Below the pieces are notes generated by a model. That model was given only the letters and a program-made list of their open reading frames with translations. It was not told the origin of the DNA and did no database searches. Positions 53,445 to 64,000 of a stretch of DNA of 64,000 bases are shown here, piece by piece. The stretch is from Blastocrithidia nonstop (taxonomy: Eukaryota; Euglenozoa; Kinetoplastea; Trypanosomatida; Trypanosomatidae): contig JAQOTN010000009.1 of NCBI GenBank assembly GCA_028554745.1, positions 806,001-870,000 of the forward strand, in the 5' to 3' direction. The position numbers and the translations under genes were made by a program. The stretch's first letter is position 1. The number at the start of each line of letters is the position of its first letter.

Positions 53445-56258
53445 ATGTTGTCTGCGTGTGGTATAACTGCAAAAAGTCTTTAATTGTTATTGCTTAGCTG
53501 TGACAACGATACTAGGAATGTTGAGAAAGAGGTAGCAATATCTGCTGACATCAAAACAATATCAAATGATTTTGTAGTTGTTGAAGTAGACACAGATGGT
53601 CAACGAACAGACGACATAACACATTATACGTTTGTCAAATAATCAAAAGTAGACACTGATGTAAAATCAGCAAAGAGTAAAGTAGCAAAAACTGTAACAA
53701 AAGAACAATAATAGCAATGCAACCGTAGCATTACATAAAGACAAAACGATATAGTTAAAAACATAAAGATAATTGTTGATGAGCACAAAACGGAAGTAGA
53801 ATGCGTTGTAGGGTCAACAAATGACATTTTACACAAAGCGAATGCAATGGCACTGCATTAAGTTCAAGAACTACTACAATAAATTATGCCTCACTCACAA
53901 AGTACATATGAATTATATAATAACAATCAAAACAATGATAACACTATGAATAATCCCGTTTGCAGTTCTGATAAATGGTGAAACAAAACTACAGCGTTTA
54001 CATTTCCATTATAAGTTATTATAAGTGGTACTACTAGTAACGTCAGCATGAATAGTTATATTACTACATGTAGTTCAAAAAACACAAAAATAGATAAATA
54101 AATTCGTAGAATGTTTTACACCATTATGCGTCAACGCTTCCCATTACTGCGCACACATCTTATTGAGAGCATAAATGATGGTGATGCGAATACAACATAA
54201 AGTAATAACACTAGTAGTATTAATAAGACATTTTAACGTGTTGCATAGATGTCATCTTTACAAAAAGTAAAGTAATAACAACAATTATCATTGTAAGATT
54301 GTAATTAGCAAGATAACATAAAGCAGCCTCAAGTAACTGTTAAAGTAAGTCTAACCATAGATTTACATCTTATCTTTGTAGCATGATTGTGTGGACAAAA
54401 TGTCGCACTGTGGCTGTCATCGTGCATTAATTCGTAAAGTTTTCAATCAGTTAGTCTTGATAGAATTAATAGTGGCAATAGTGATAATGCGAATTAAGGC
54501 AAACGACCAAACACGATCGTGTTTTCATTCAGAGATGTTGATCATTGTAGCGGTGATAGTGTCACTGTTACATCCAAGTAAATACGACGCAACTTTCACA
54601 ATGTACTTCGACGGTATTATTCATACATTCAATGTAAAGTACGTAACGGTAAAGTATAACTACAACTAGTTTCTCAACCACGCAAACGAAGTCGAAGTAA
54701 TTCGTAGTGAGAAAACAATCTAAATCTATCAAGAAATCATCATTTCAATGATAACATTCAGTGTTAGCTATCTAATAATGTAAACAAATATGCCTATCTA
54801 ATCGTCAAAAAGTAAAACATGTAAACGGCGTAAATGAAAATGGTATTAGCTGATTACTTTGGCATTCATGAACACTACATTTGCACCGCTGGACTGAAAG
54901 ATAAAGTAGCCATTACCTATCAACGCTGTTCTATACCACTTCATGTCAAAGTTTATGATAATAATATCAACACGTATATTTCTGTGTAGGACACATTAAG
55001 ACAGATGGTAAAGGGCACATTACCTTTTGTCATACCATGGCCATCATCACCATCGATTTCTTCTGTAACAAATAATGGAGGTAAAAAATGTGAAATAGTT
55101 AAGTGCTCTTTCCCGTCAGTAGTGTACACTTCGCCAATCGAGGTTGGAGATCTACACGGGAATTACTTTGAGATTGTTTTACGAAATATTGAAATGCACT
55201 AAGCAAATCATAGTATCACTAGTAATAAATGCGACAGTATAGATACGTGTGCTGATGATTTAAGTAATATTAGTGAATACAGTATTGATAGAATACAATC
55301 TATACTATCATAACGAGCACGTTACTTGACAGTGCATGGTTTTATCAATTACTTTGGTCAGCAACGATTTAGCTAATCTGTGCAATAGGTACACGATCAC
55401 ACGGGTGTTTTATTGTTGGCGGAGGAGTATGTCAAGGCGGTAAAGAGTTTGTTTCGTTCGTGTCCATACGTGTACATGCACTTCCCGTAAACCATGGACA
55501 AGCGTCATGTACCGCAGCATGCACGAGATGCTCAAGTCATGACACATGCATTACGGCAAACACATAAAATGTATTTTTCATAATTTGACTTGGCCTCGCA
55601 CGATGTGCAGAATGAGAGTAAGCTATGACAGGCCATTTGTCATAAGGCAATCACGTAGGCCACTCCATTTGCGCTGCGTACAATGTGAGTACATGCAGCC
55701 CAAAGTTTACTCTTTAACTTACAAGCTTCATTTGTAGCTGCACATTTGGCTTAGTGCAAACACGTTAATGATAAATTAGCGGTAATCTTGACAAGGCTAA
55801 AACTACGTATACCAGGCTTTGTACATAACACCACTATTACTAGTGACACAAACCTTGCAAATTGTGATGTATGTGAAGTAACATAAGAAAAGTAACAAAC
55901 ATAGAAAGAAAATGATGCCTAAGGTGAGCAGTTATAATGGTATAACACATAGGTATTCACATCAATACAGTAAAATGCACTGACCTACGCACTTCAACAG
56001 GTAAGGCTAAATGAGGTGCAAGTGTTTGGCAAACAGAAAGTGGCCAATGTACCGTTCCACGCAGGCTGACGGCACTTTCTGGCATTGCCACGTGATGTGC
56101 AAATTAGTGTAACTACTACTGAAGGTAATGCGCAAAACGCAAACAACATTAATGATAATAACGTCAATATCATTGCAACTGTCTCAATGTACTTGCCTTC
56201 GTCTACGTATGCTACAATCTTCTTACGTGAATTGCTAAACTACGATAAGTGGTGGTAA
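53445..56258 (+). CDS. PUS7: TruD/PUS7-family tRNA/mRNA pseudouridine synthase
   Basis: Predicted 937 aa. This family isomerises uridine to pseudouridine in tRNA and other RNAs without a guide RNA. The catalytic motif is CTAGLKDKVAITYQ with Asp486 (54900-54902). The family segment HGFINYFGQQRF is at residues 632-642, and the end STYATIFLRELL matches the TruD C-terminus. Other conserved parts are LHGNYFEIVLRNIE and VSMYLPSSTYATIFLREL. The first 450 residues are Lys/Asn/Thr-rich with poor conservation, and the gene is longer than human PUS7 mostly because of that leader and of Asn-rich insertions. The start at 53445 is the first ATG of the open frame, but a start further inside is possible. Many Glu positions are TAA or TAG, and the C-terminal YDKWW ends in TAA (56256-56258), with a second in-frame TAA three codons on. 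Confidence 0.88.
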
Positions 56259-56534
56259 ACACGCTAAATTGTGATAACAAAAAAGTAATTTTTGATTTTA
56301 CTAAAAATACTCTACTATAATAGCATAATAAAATAATACTTATATTATCTAATTAAATTATTTATAATGTATACAACAACTTGATTTATTTTTGTTAAAT
56401 ATTCTCTCAATTATATTTTATCAATTCTTTATATTCTAATTATTTAATTAACAAAGTGTTTATAAATTTGCACACACACACACAAATAAATATTTTCAAA
56501 GTTGATAATAAAAATTAAAGCTCAAGCTGGCACT

Positions 56535-58943
56535 ATGTAAGCATCACGTGACGGGTACAGTGGCCTGTACACGTTGCACTTCTCTAATTTGTTTCCACCG
56601 GACGTGAATAGCAAAAATAGCAATGCTAGTGGCAGTAAGGCTAAAGCAAACTCATCATTTTCCTCGGTAAGTCACACCTCATCACTAACACAATTCACCA
56701 ACTGACATGTCCTGCTGCGTATGAGTGTGTAGAATGAAATGTGATTTGTGCAACCGTAGGCCAAGGTGTTTTCGCCTACCCCGTCATTGGCCAGTCCATC
56801 GGCACGTGGACGACGACAAAACAATGAACCGGTGGTGAATGTAACTTTACCCGATGGCATCCCTATCGTACCAATTCACCAAAAAGATCGCAAGTGCATT
56901 GTAATCAATGAAATGTACGAGATGTTTGGTTGAAATGATGAACAGGTAGACAAACAAACGTAAAAAAATAATAACAATAGTTTGAGTAGTAGTAGTAGTA
57001 GTAGTAGTAGTAATAATAATACAGTAAGCAAATCAAAACAAACCCCGTATCTTGTGTCTCTCTCATCTTTTGCATCCTCATCGCCCATATCACCGTAGTA
57101 CTCACTTCAATTGCAATTACACTTTGATCGCTTTGAACGGTAACTGTTAGGCCTAAGCAAAGATGACCTCGTTGAGGATAATAATAATAGTAGCATTAGC
57201 AGTTATAGCAAAAAGAAAATGGATTAGTTACACGATGTTACTTTGATTTGTAACGCACACAAGGAGTGTGGCTGACACATGGGTGAGGTTAATGTGAAAT
57301 GACAACACAAAGACATCTCGTTGCCCGTGCCATTACGATTTGTACTAAAACCATACTATGGAGTACGATGTACCTATTGCGCAGACCCGGTGTACGCGGT
57401 GGGCTTTACGTGTGAGCAGTGTGAAATGACAAACTATTGTAGTCGGTAATGCATGCAAAGTCATCTACGAAGTACTAGCACGAGTATTAGCATTGGTACT
57501 AGTGGTAATAGTGGTAGTAATAATCCTACTACTTCCACTAGTACAACGGTCCATTTCAATAACATTAGTCATGGCTGATTGTGTGATAAGCTTAAAGATG
57601 AGTATGGAGTACATGGTGGTAAAGTAGTAGGTGAAATCCCATCCTCATCTGCATCATTATCTTCTTCATCAACTTCTAATTCTTCGTATGTCTTGAATGC
57701 GTGATGACGATGTGGATAACATGGCATGTTCTACATCTTAGTAGATGGACGGCCGCCGTTCATGTACCCGATGGAGTTTACGCTGTCGCTCTTGTAAGAC
57801 GCCGCTGAAACGGGTATACAGTATCGATTGATTGTCAAAGAAGAGGACTATGATGCCATTTGCAATATCAACAACAGCAGTAGTAGTAGCTGTTGTAATA
57901 ATAGTAATAACTCCGATAAAGAAGAGAAAAATGATAGCTTTACGTGTGGTGAAGGTGTGGCTAGTACAACAAGCAAAAAAAGCAAAAACAGTGTAATGAG
58001 TAAAACAATAAATAACAATATTAATAATAAAGTCATTCCATCGTAGTAAATGGTGATGTAGCTTTTTTCGTTGCTACTACGATAAGTTAATCGGTGTGCC
58101 ATCTTAGACGGCTGTATTACATTATCCTCTGCCTGTCTCAATTACTTGTCGCATTACAGTTCACTTTCGTCGTAATTGGTGCTCTACTCACACATTCTCT
58201 TCTTCACGGCATTTCATCTATAATAGTTTATTGGACCCGTGACGACGATTGAGTAGTACGTCTGCTACAGTCGCCCATTACACTCCTTGGCGCTCTTGTA
58301 AATTGAAACGGCACTGCAGGCCACCGTAAGTGCCTAATTTTGACGGCGAATTAAAATTGCTAAAGATGTACTGGTGGCTTTGTTGACCATTAACACCAAC
58401 CGGCCATGTGAGAATAATGCGGCAATGCAGCTGGTGATTATGCGGCAGCAGTGTGAGACGTTTACGTTGCTCAGTAACACCTACGTCATAATTGCCACGC
58501 GTGCACCACAGGAAGATGCCATGAAGTGATTGTAGCAGGCCTAGAAATGTTTACGGCAGTGCTGTAAAAATACCAACCTGCGTCATGACACATCCTTACA
58601 GGCCAAGATGTACTTTCGACTCTCCGTGCTGCTGCTCTTATTTGATGACAATATGAAGCGAAAGGAGGCAGTGACGCTGCGTCGATTAGGTGAAGCCATG
58701 CTGTCGCCGTAATGAAATGAATAAATACAGAAACCGACAAACCCACAATTGCCAAATAAAGAAGCAGAAGATAAAAGTGAAACGTGTGGCACACTCAATG
58801 AAGTAGCGATAAGACAGAGTGAACCGGAGAAGAAACAACCAAAACAACAACAGCAGCAGCAGCAACAACAACAACAACAAGGAAAGAAAAGCAAAAGCAA
58901 TAACTCTAAGAAGAATGGCAATGCAAACCAACGAGGAAAATAA
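56535..58943 (+). CDS. MYND-type zinc-finger protein
   Basis: Predicted 802 aa. The MYND ligands are Cys279, Cys282, Cys293, Cys296, Cys302, Cys306 and the final pair His346/Cys350 (HGWLC). The text NYCSRECMQSH is diagnostic; its Glu305 is TAA at 57447-57449, which is the conserved Glu of YCSxEC fingers, and Trp in HGWLC is TGA at 57576. A Ser/Thr/Gly/Asn insertion of about 35 residues separates the third and fourth ligand pairs. Around it are further Asn/Ser-rich runs, including a poly-Ser run from an AGT repeat (about 56985-57011). The C-terminal part contains amphipathic helices (AMQLVIMRQQCETFTLLSN; AKMYFRLSVLLLLFDDNMK) and a Gln run near the end. No SET domain was recognised, so a SMYD methyltransferase is not supported. 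MYND fingers usually bind Pro-rich peptides. Codon 2 is TAA. The stop is TAA at 58941-58943. Confidence 0.84.
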
Positions 58944-59511
58944 AATTGCTAGTAAGTGTGATTAAATTTAAAAAACTTATTTATTGTTTAATATTTACTA
59001 AAAGCTGATAATATTTTAAAAATTTAATTTGTTTATAGTAAAAAATTAAATAGTAACACGACAGAAACTACGTATGTTAACAATTACATACCTACACTAA
59101 TAACAATCATGCTGATTGTGTGTCCATATATGTTTATTATTAGTTTTTTTTAAGATTTTATGCTTTATCATTTTGTTTGTTGTTAATACACATTTTTAGC
59201 TTTCATCCTGTTCTTTCACTTAATAACACATCTTTGTGTAATATATATGTGAAATGATCAGCGTGTCTGAGTTGTTAGCATCTACGTTACTATTTTTTTT
59301 GTAAAGTTTATTCGCATAAATGCTTAATCAATATTATATATCACAACTTTGCTTTCTTTCTTCAGCAAACGCACTGTTATTGTTATAATTATTTCTTGTT
59401 CAGGTAATATTGAATATTTATAAGATAAGCTGATTTAGTTTCTGTAATATTTCTAATTGTAATTATCACAAAAGTGTATTTAGGTAAATATAGTTTTATA
59501 AATTATTTAAA
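58944..59511. other. Intergenic spacer with an acceptor candidate
   Basis: AT-rich DNA with no gene. The tract GCTTTCTTTCTTCAG ends in AG at 59364-59365 and is a good spliced-leader acceptor candidate for the next gene, leaving a 5' UTR of about 147 bases. Confidence 0.55.
59351..59365 (+). promoter_or_regulatory. Probable spliced-leader acceptor
   Basis: The pyrimidine tract GCTTTCTTTCTTCAG with AG at 59364-59365 lies upstream of the FAM161-like gene. It is inferred from sequence and position. Confidence 0.5.
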
Positions 59512-62500
59512 ATGTCATCGTTGTTGTAGATTGAAGCAATGCTTGACGCAAAGATGGCACAACTGCGAAGTGAGCAGCGATTACTTGAGAGCGAAATTGC
59601 ATAGTGTCATCGAGATAAAAGTAGCAAGCGATCTATTCAACCTCTATCCAGTAATAATAACAACAACAATAATGATGAATAACAACAATACAGTACAAGA
59701 CCCAAACGATCGCAAGTAACAAGTCATTTGAATATGCATTACACAACAAAAGGACCAAGTAGAAGCCCATATTATTCAGCAAAAGTACAAAGACAGTAAT
59801 TGTCACATTAACATAAAAGAGAAACAGAAGAAAATCACAAACAAAAAGAAGAAGAAGAAGAAGAAGATAAATAGTAAATTTAATCATAATAAGATGGTAC
59901 CAGACGGAAGATGACTCTGAAGCAACGGTTGCAGTAGCTATAGGTTATGCGTAAGAAATATGCAGCTCGTGCAAACAAATCGATGAATGACTATTTGCGT
60001 AATGTCAGCAACTACGAAAACTATCAATAAGAGCGACGCAGCAAGTTGGCAGATGCTAAACCGTTTTCGTTTGAGATGCGAGAAAAAGTTAAACCACTAC
60101 GTATTTGTGAAATACGACAACAGAACGAAACAGAATAACGGCGTAAAGTAGAAGCAGAGGCATGTCATACTCAGTTTACCGCCAAATCAGTCCCAGCGAC
60201 CACGTTTATGAACAAGTATGATCTCATGGTGTAAGAGTGGGCAGAACGAAAGGCGGCTATTGAATCGCTTGCACGAGCTAAAGCGGACATCATGAAGCAA
60301 GAAGAAGCAGAACTGGCGCATTCAAACGCAATACTGAAACAAGCACGGTAGGAGATACGTGGTAGTCACTCGTACTATGATAATAACAAACAAACAACAA
60401 CAACAATAATGACGAATAACAACATCAGAGAGTTTAGTCAACCACAACGGTTATTGACTCGAGCACAAAGTGCCGATGGGCGGCTTGTGACTAAACGCAA
60501 TGGTGAATAGTCAAATGATGCATCGTATAAAACACAATCAATGAATAAGCAATATGTAAAAAATGTAAACAAGCATGATAGCACGTTAATAGATGCGTCT
60601 ATTCCATTGTAGGTTCGTCTTCGATTATGGCCTGCACTAAAGGAGTATGAAAATGTACGACAAGAGCGCATCAAAGCCAAAGCGGCTCAAATGAAAACCA
60701 ACGTGGACACATAATTTTCTCAATCGATGCCGTTGATGAATAGTGTGGCGTAAAGTAAAACAAATAATAGCAACGCCAACAACATCACATCTCAATCCAG
60801 TTTCACACATCGTTTGCCCAATTTCATGATTGACTATAAAACATTTTTATCTGCTGAAGAAAACACGGATATGAGCCGTAGTGCAAATATTACGTTATCT
60901 GGTCAAGTTGCGTCTCATCCTGTCTTGGGCATTGGTCAGCCTATTTCAATGGTGACCGTCCCACCTGCACCTTTCATATCTCACACCACGACTAATTCGT
61001 CATTGTCGTCTCCCTGTGTTGTGCTTCCACGTAATACACACATCACAACACCACTACCACCACCGACACAAGTAGCTCTAGCTCCATTATCGTGTCCACT
61101 AACCTACTCACCACGTAGTAATAATACTGATTCATTGACCACAGACAATAAAGTATATGGAATTGGTGCTACCATCTCTACGGCTGTTGTTCCTTCTACC
61201 GTTGCTACAACAAGTATAAATATTAATAATAATAGTACTAATAATAATTTGATTGCAAGCACAACAAATACTAATCCAAGTAATACTACTACAGCTGAAA
61301 GCAAACAAGCCTCACTCCTTACACCAGCAATAGTCATAGACACAAAAGAAGCCATACCAAGTGTTGTTAGTGTGCATGATGGTCTGAAACCAACTCAAAG
61401 TGTTAGTGAGAGACGACGAGGAATGCGTAGGAGCAACTCTGCCTTTTCGTTTCACCCACGAATTCGACCAGGAGTACCAAACTTCAAGTAACTCTGAGCA
61501 CAAGAAGAAGCAACACGACACGCACGGAAAGCGGCCATTTTGCAGAAATTACAACAAACCTCGTCATCATCATCAACAACAACAACAACAACAGCGGCAG
61601 CAGCATAGCAACCAGATAAACAAAGGCAAGAGGACAAACAACAAAAGGAGAAGAAAAAAGAGGTAATAAGAAAGAAGCAAATTACAAAAAAGTTGACTTC
61701 TGATTTAAAATAATATACATCAACCACACCCATGACAAGTGATTTTAACAAGATACCAAAGGGCACACGTGCACATGCGTTACGAACCCAAGCAATCTAC
61801 GCAAACTACCTGCACTCCGCTAAACTCGATTTAGAAAAAGAGGAGAGTTACAATAACAACAATAATAATAATAATAAGGATGATAGCAACAAAGAAGGAA
61901 ATGAGGCCAAAGAGATAAGTAATAAACCGAGTAAAAGTGATGAAATGGATGAGAAACGCAAGGCACATCAACGATAAGTACGTGAACGGCTTCGAGACTA
62001 CTTGCAATCTACTAAGACGTCCTAACGTGAGCAATAGGAGCGTATTGCGATGAAAGTCAAGGAGCTTAAAGCACGTGAACGTGAAAGTGCTCAAGCGGCA
62101 CGCATGAGACTTAAATAAATGTACGAACGAGTCAATCAAATGCCTCCGTTGTTTGTGGCAGAACCAATTACACGTCTTCACACACAGGATCAGCAAAAAT
62201 AATAACTAATATAACCATCCGCACGTGATGCAGCGGAGCAAGAGGTCATTGCACTACTAACGTAGAGTGGATTACAATAATAACATCTACAACAGTTGCT
62301 TGCTAGCCCCACACACGTAGCTGCGAAGGATAATACATGCAGAACAGATGATAATACTAACATCACAAACAATAGCAATATAACTACACTAGCTGATAGT
62401 GCAGTACAACGAGCACTTCGTGTGGTTAGTGAGGCATTAGATGAAATATAACAGAGGCAAGCAGTAAATAATACAATAAACAACAACAATAAGATTATTA

Positions 62501-62937
62501 GCAGTAATGATGGCAATACGGCTGTTAAGTTGTCAGATAGTGCAGGGTAGAAAAGTAAAGTAGAGGCAGAAGAAGAACAAGATCAACCTTAGAAAGAAAA
62601 AAATGTAAAAGATGCAACTGTTGTCATTGACAATAATGAGACTACAACAAGTACGAAAAAGAAGCAGAGATCTTCTTCCTCTTCTTCGTCAACATCTTCA
62701 TCAACATCTTCATCTAGATCTTCATCTAGTTCATCTTCATCAGCTCAACTTTATCAGCTACCTACGTAACAACCAAAAATTCAGGCCGACGACACAAAAA
62801 ATGTTGATGATCTTAACAACGTGGATAAACACAGTGAATACGATGATAGCTTCGAATCTTCGTCATCTTCATCATCATCTTCATTGTCATCGTCAGCGTA
62901 GTAAACACAATAAGAGTAGCAAAAAGATATTATGTAA
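59512..62937 (+). CDS. FAM161-like, coiled-coil rich flagellar/centriolar protein candidate
   Basis: Predicted 1141 aa. Residues 182-260 carry KPFSFEMREKVKPL, a Glu/Arg-rich helix and then QFTAKSVPATTFMNKYDLMV, an arrangement close to the UPF0564 (FAM161) domain, whose members bind microtubules at centrioles and basal bodies. More charged helices follow (LRLWPALKEYENVRQERIKAKAAQMKT; ATRHARKAAILQKL; HALRTQAIYANYL; MKVKELKARERESAQAARM). Between them is a Thr/Ser/Pro-rich linker of about 200 residues (about 60814-61491). The C-terminus has Ser runs and the motif HSEYDDSFESS, a type of motif found in several ciliary proteins. Glu is often TAA or TAG. The end is uncertain: TAG-TAA at 62899-62904 could stop it, but the frame continues as EETQEEEQKDIM to TAA-TAA at 62935-62940, which is preferred. 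The FAM161 label is by motif only. Confidence 0.72.
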
Positions 62938-63284
62938 TAAATTTATAAATTAATAAATTTCAACTTATATATCTTGTTTATATAAATTACAAATAGTAGT
63001 TATGTATTGTGGTGTTTCTTTTTGCTAATATTTATTTGCTTGATAGAGCTGTATAATATATACTTTTATAGGAAAAATTGTTGTGAAAATAAATGCTCAA
63101 CGCAAAAAATCATATTGCTACATACAGTGTCAATAATCTGTATATTCAAGTAACGTTTGTATGCTCTATTGTCTTAAAATGTTACTATGTGAATATTTTC
63201 TATTTTATTGTTTGCTTACTTCTTTATACTTGTAAGTACAAAAATATTTTAGTCAAATAAACACTTTAACAAAAAAAGTTAAAG
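62938..63284. other. Intergenic spacer
   Basis: About 350 bases of AT-rich DNA without a gene or clear repeat. Confidence 0.5.
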
Positions 63285-64000
63285 ATGAGTTTAGCATAGG
63301 TGCGTCATGCACTGATGAGCAGGTCAAGTAAAGGAGCGAGGACAACATTTTCACGTAAATACTTTCCACACAAAGCTGCCAAAACACAATACAGATTATA
63401 ACAAAACAGAAATAAAGAACGTTGTGTCAGTTCATCTTGATCGTAATTTTTACCACCAACATTACAGTCTTTTTCAACTTTTGTAGTGGCAGATCAAATG
63501 ACTCCTCTTGGGTGTAGATGCAATGTTCTGCTTCTATCACGCTAATTACGGACTTGCAATGGTAGTAGTAATAATGAACATCATAATACAAATAACATGG
63601 CTGATAATAGTAACATAGATCTGGAAAGTGTAACGTAAGAACTGTAAAGACGTTTATTCGTTTCCTCTTCTTCATCACCATCATAATATATTCCTAACTC
63701 TAGTAGTGCATCTCATTTTGCATAAAGTGTTATTACATTGCATGCCAAGCTAAAAGTCACTTTACCTTAATTAGCTCCACGTGATATTGTGCACATTAAG
63801 GGCAATTATCTTGATGCAATAATGCACAACAAGTGTCTACCACAAAATGTCATGAATAACAAACGTGTATATCGTAAACGAATAGCACATCAATATAACA
63901 ATGACCAAAGAAAGAACAACAAACGAATGAATAATCAAAAATTAGCTGGTTATTGTGGTGATGACAATGGTGGTATTAGTGAAGATGTAATGAATGAGAG
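63285..64000 (+). CDS. Partial protein of unknown function, cut by the window end
   Basis: At least 238 residues, with the 3' end outside the window. It starts MSLAEVRHALMSRSSKGARTT and stays open to base 64000 when TAA/TAG/TGA are sense. Features visible are a basic N-terminus, a Ser-rich linker (about 63661-63720) and an ordered segment VITLHAKLKVTLPELAPRDIVHIKGNYLD at about residues 147-180. The last part is Asn/Arg-rich (RKRIAHQYNNDQRKNNKRMNN), the style of insertion seen in the other genes. I recognise no family. The frame contains several TAA codons in Glu-likely places (EELERR; FAESVIT) and one TGA read as Trp (SSSWSE). Confidence 0.65.

Noticed and set aside
60814-61491. A separate 225-aa gene
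   Set aside because: It is the Thr/Ser/Pro-rich linker of the FAM161-like gene, in the same frame with charged helices on both sides.

Overview
The window looks like nuclear DNA of a trypanosomatid in which all three stop codons also encode amino acids: TAA and TAG are read as Glu and TGA as Trp. That is the code described for Blastocrithidia (and its close relatives). With the standard code only short fragments appear. With this code the fragments join, without any frame change, into 19 long plus-strand genes. The assignment comes from invariant residues: TGA is the Trp of ATRWYRAPE (8115-8117) and DVWAIG in a kinase, and of the cyclin MRxILVDW motif (31568-31570). TAA or TAG is the Glu of kinase APE, of VVEF, HKAEDEG and EYGASSED in dihydrolipoamide dehydrogenase, and of YCSREC in a MYND finger. 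Glu rather than Gln at these sites separates this code from the ciliate-type one.

Layout: all genes lie on the plus strand, show no introns and are separated by AT-rich spacers of about 0.3-2.5 kb, some with a pyrimidine tract and AG shortly before the start. This fits a piece of one polycistronic unit with trans-splicing. In order: IFT dynein-2 light intermediate chain (2468-3928); Cys-rich/Pro-Tyr-rich protein (5087-6097); CDKL-type kinase with a huge Asn-rich tail (7578-12023); glucosamine-6-phosphate deaminase (13370-14215); CCT subunit alpha (15066-16946); acidic Asn-rich protein (18716-22807); two-TM protein (24470-25273); ER-type DnaJ (25792-27081); dihydrolipoamide dehydrogenase (27875-29305); mitotic-type cyclin (31052-32803); small one-TM protein (34205-34573); 1449-aa helical protein (34967-39316); 1567-aa two-TM protein (39637-44340); B-box protein (45476-49807); class 3 lipase (50086-53052); TruD/PUS7 pseudouridine synthase (53445-56258); MYND protein (56535-58943); FAM161-like protein (59512-62937); and a 3'-truncated gene (63285-64000).

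All 18 inferred gene ends use TAA; none uses TAG or TGA, so TAA is both a Glu codon and the terminator. Conserved enzymes are swollen by Asn-, Ser- or Gln-rich insertions placed between domains or in surface loops. From memory, unchecked, neighbours such as GNPDA, CCT-alpha, DLD and a cyclin also lie together on Leishmania chromosome 32 / T. brucei chromosome 11, which would make this a conserved syntenic block. The genes form no single pathway, but three (dynein-2 LIC, CDKL, FAM161-like) are cilium/flagellum-linked families. I saw no tRNA, rRNA, CRISPR array, virus-like element or transposon.
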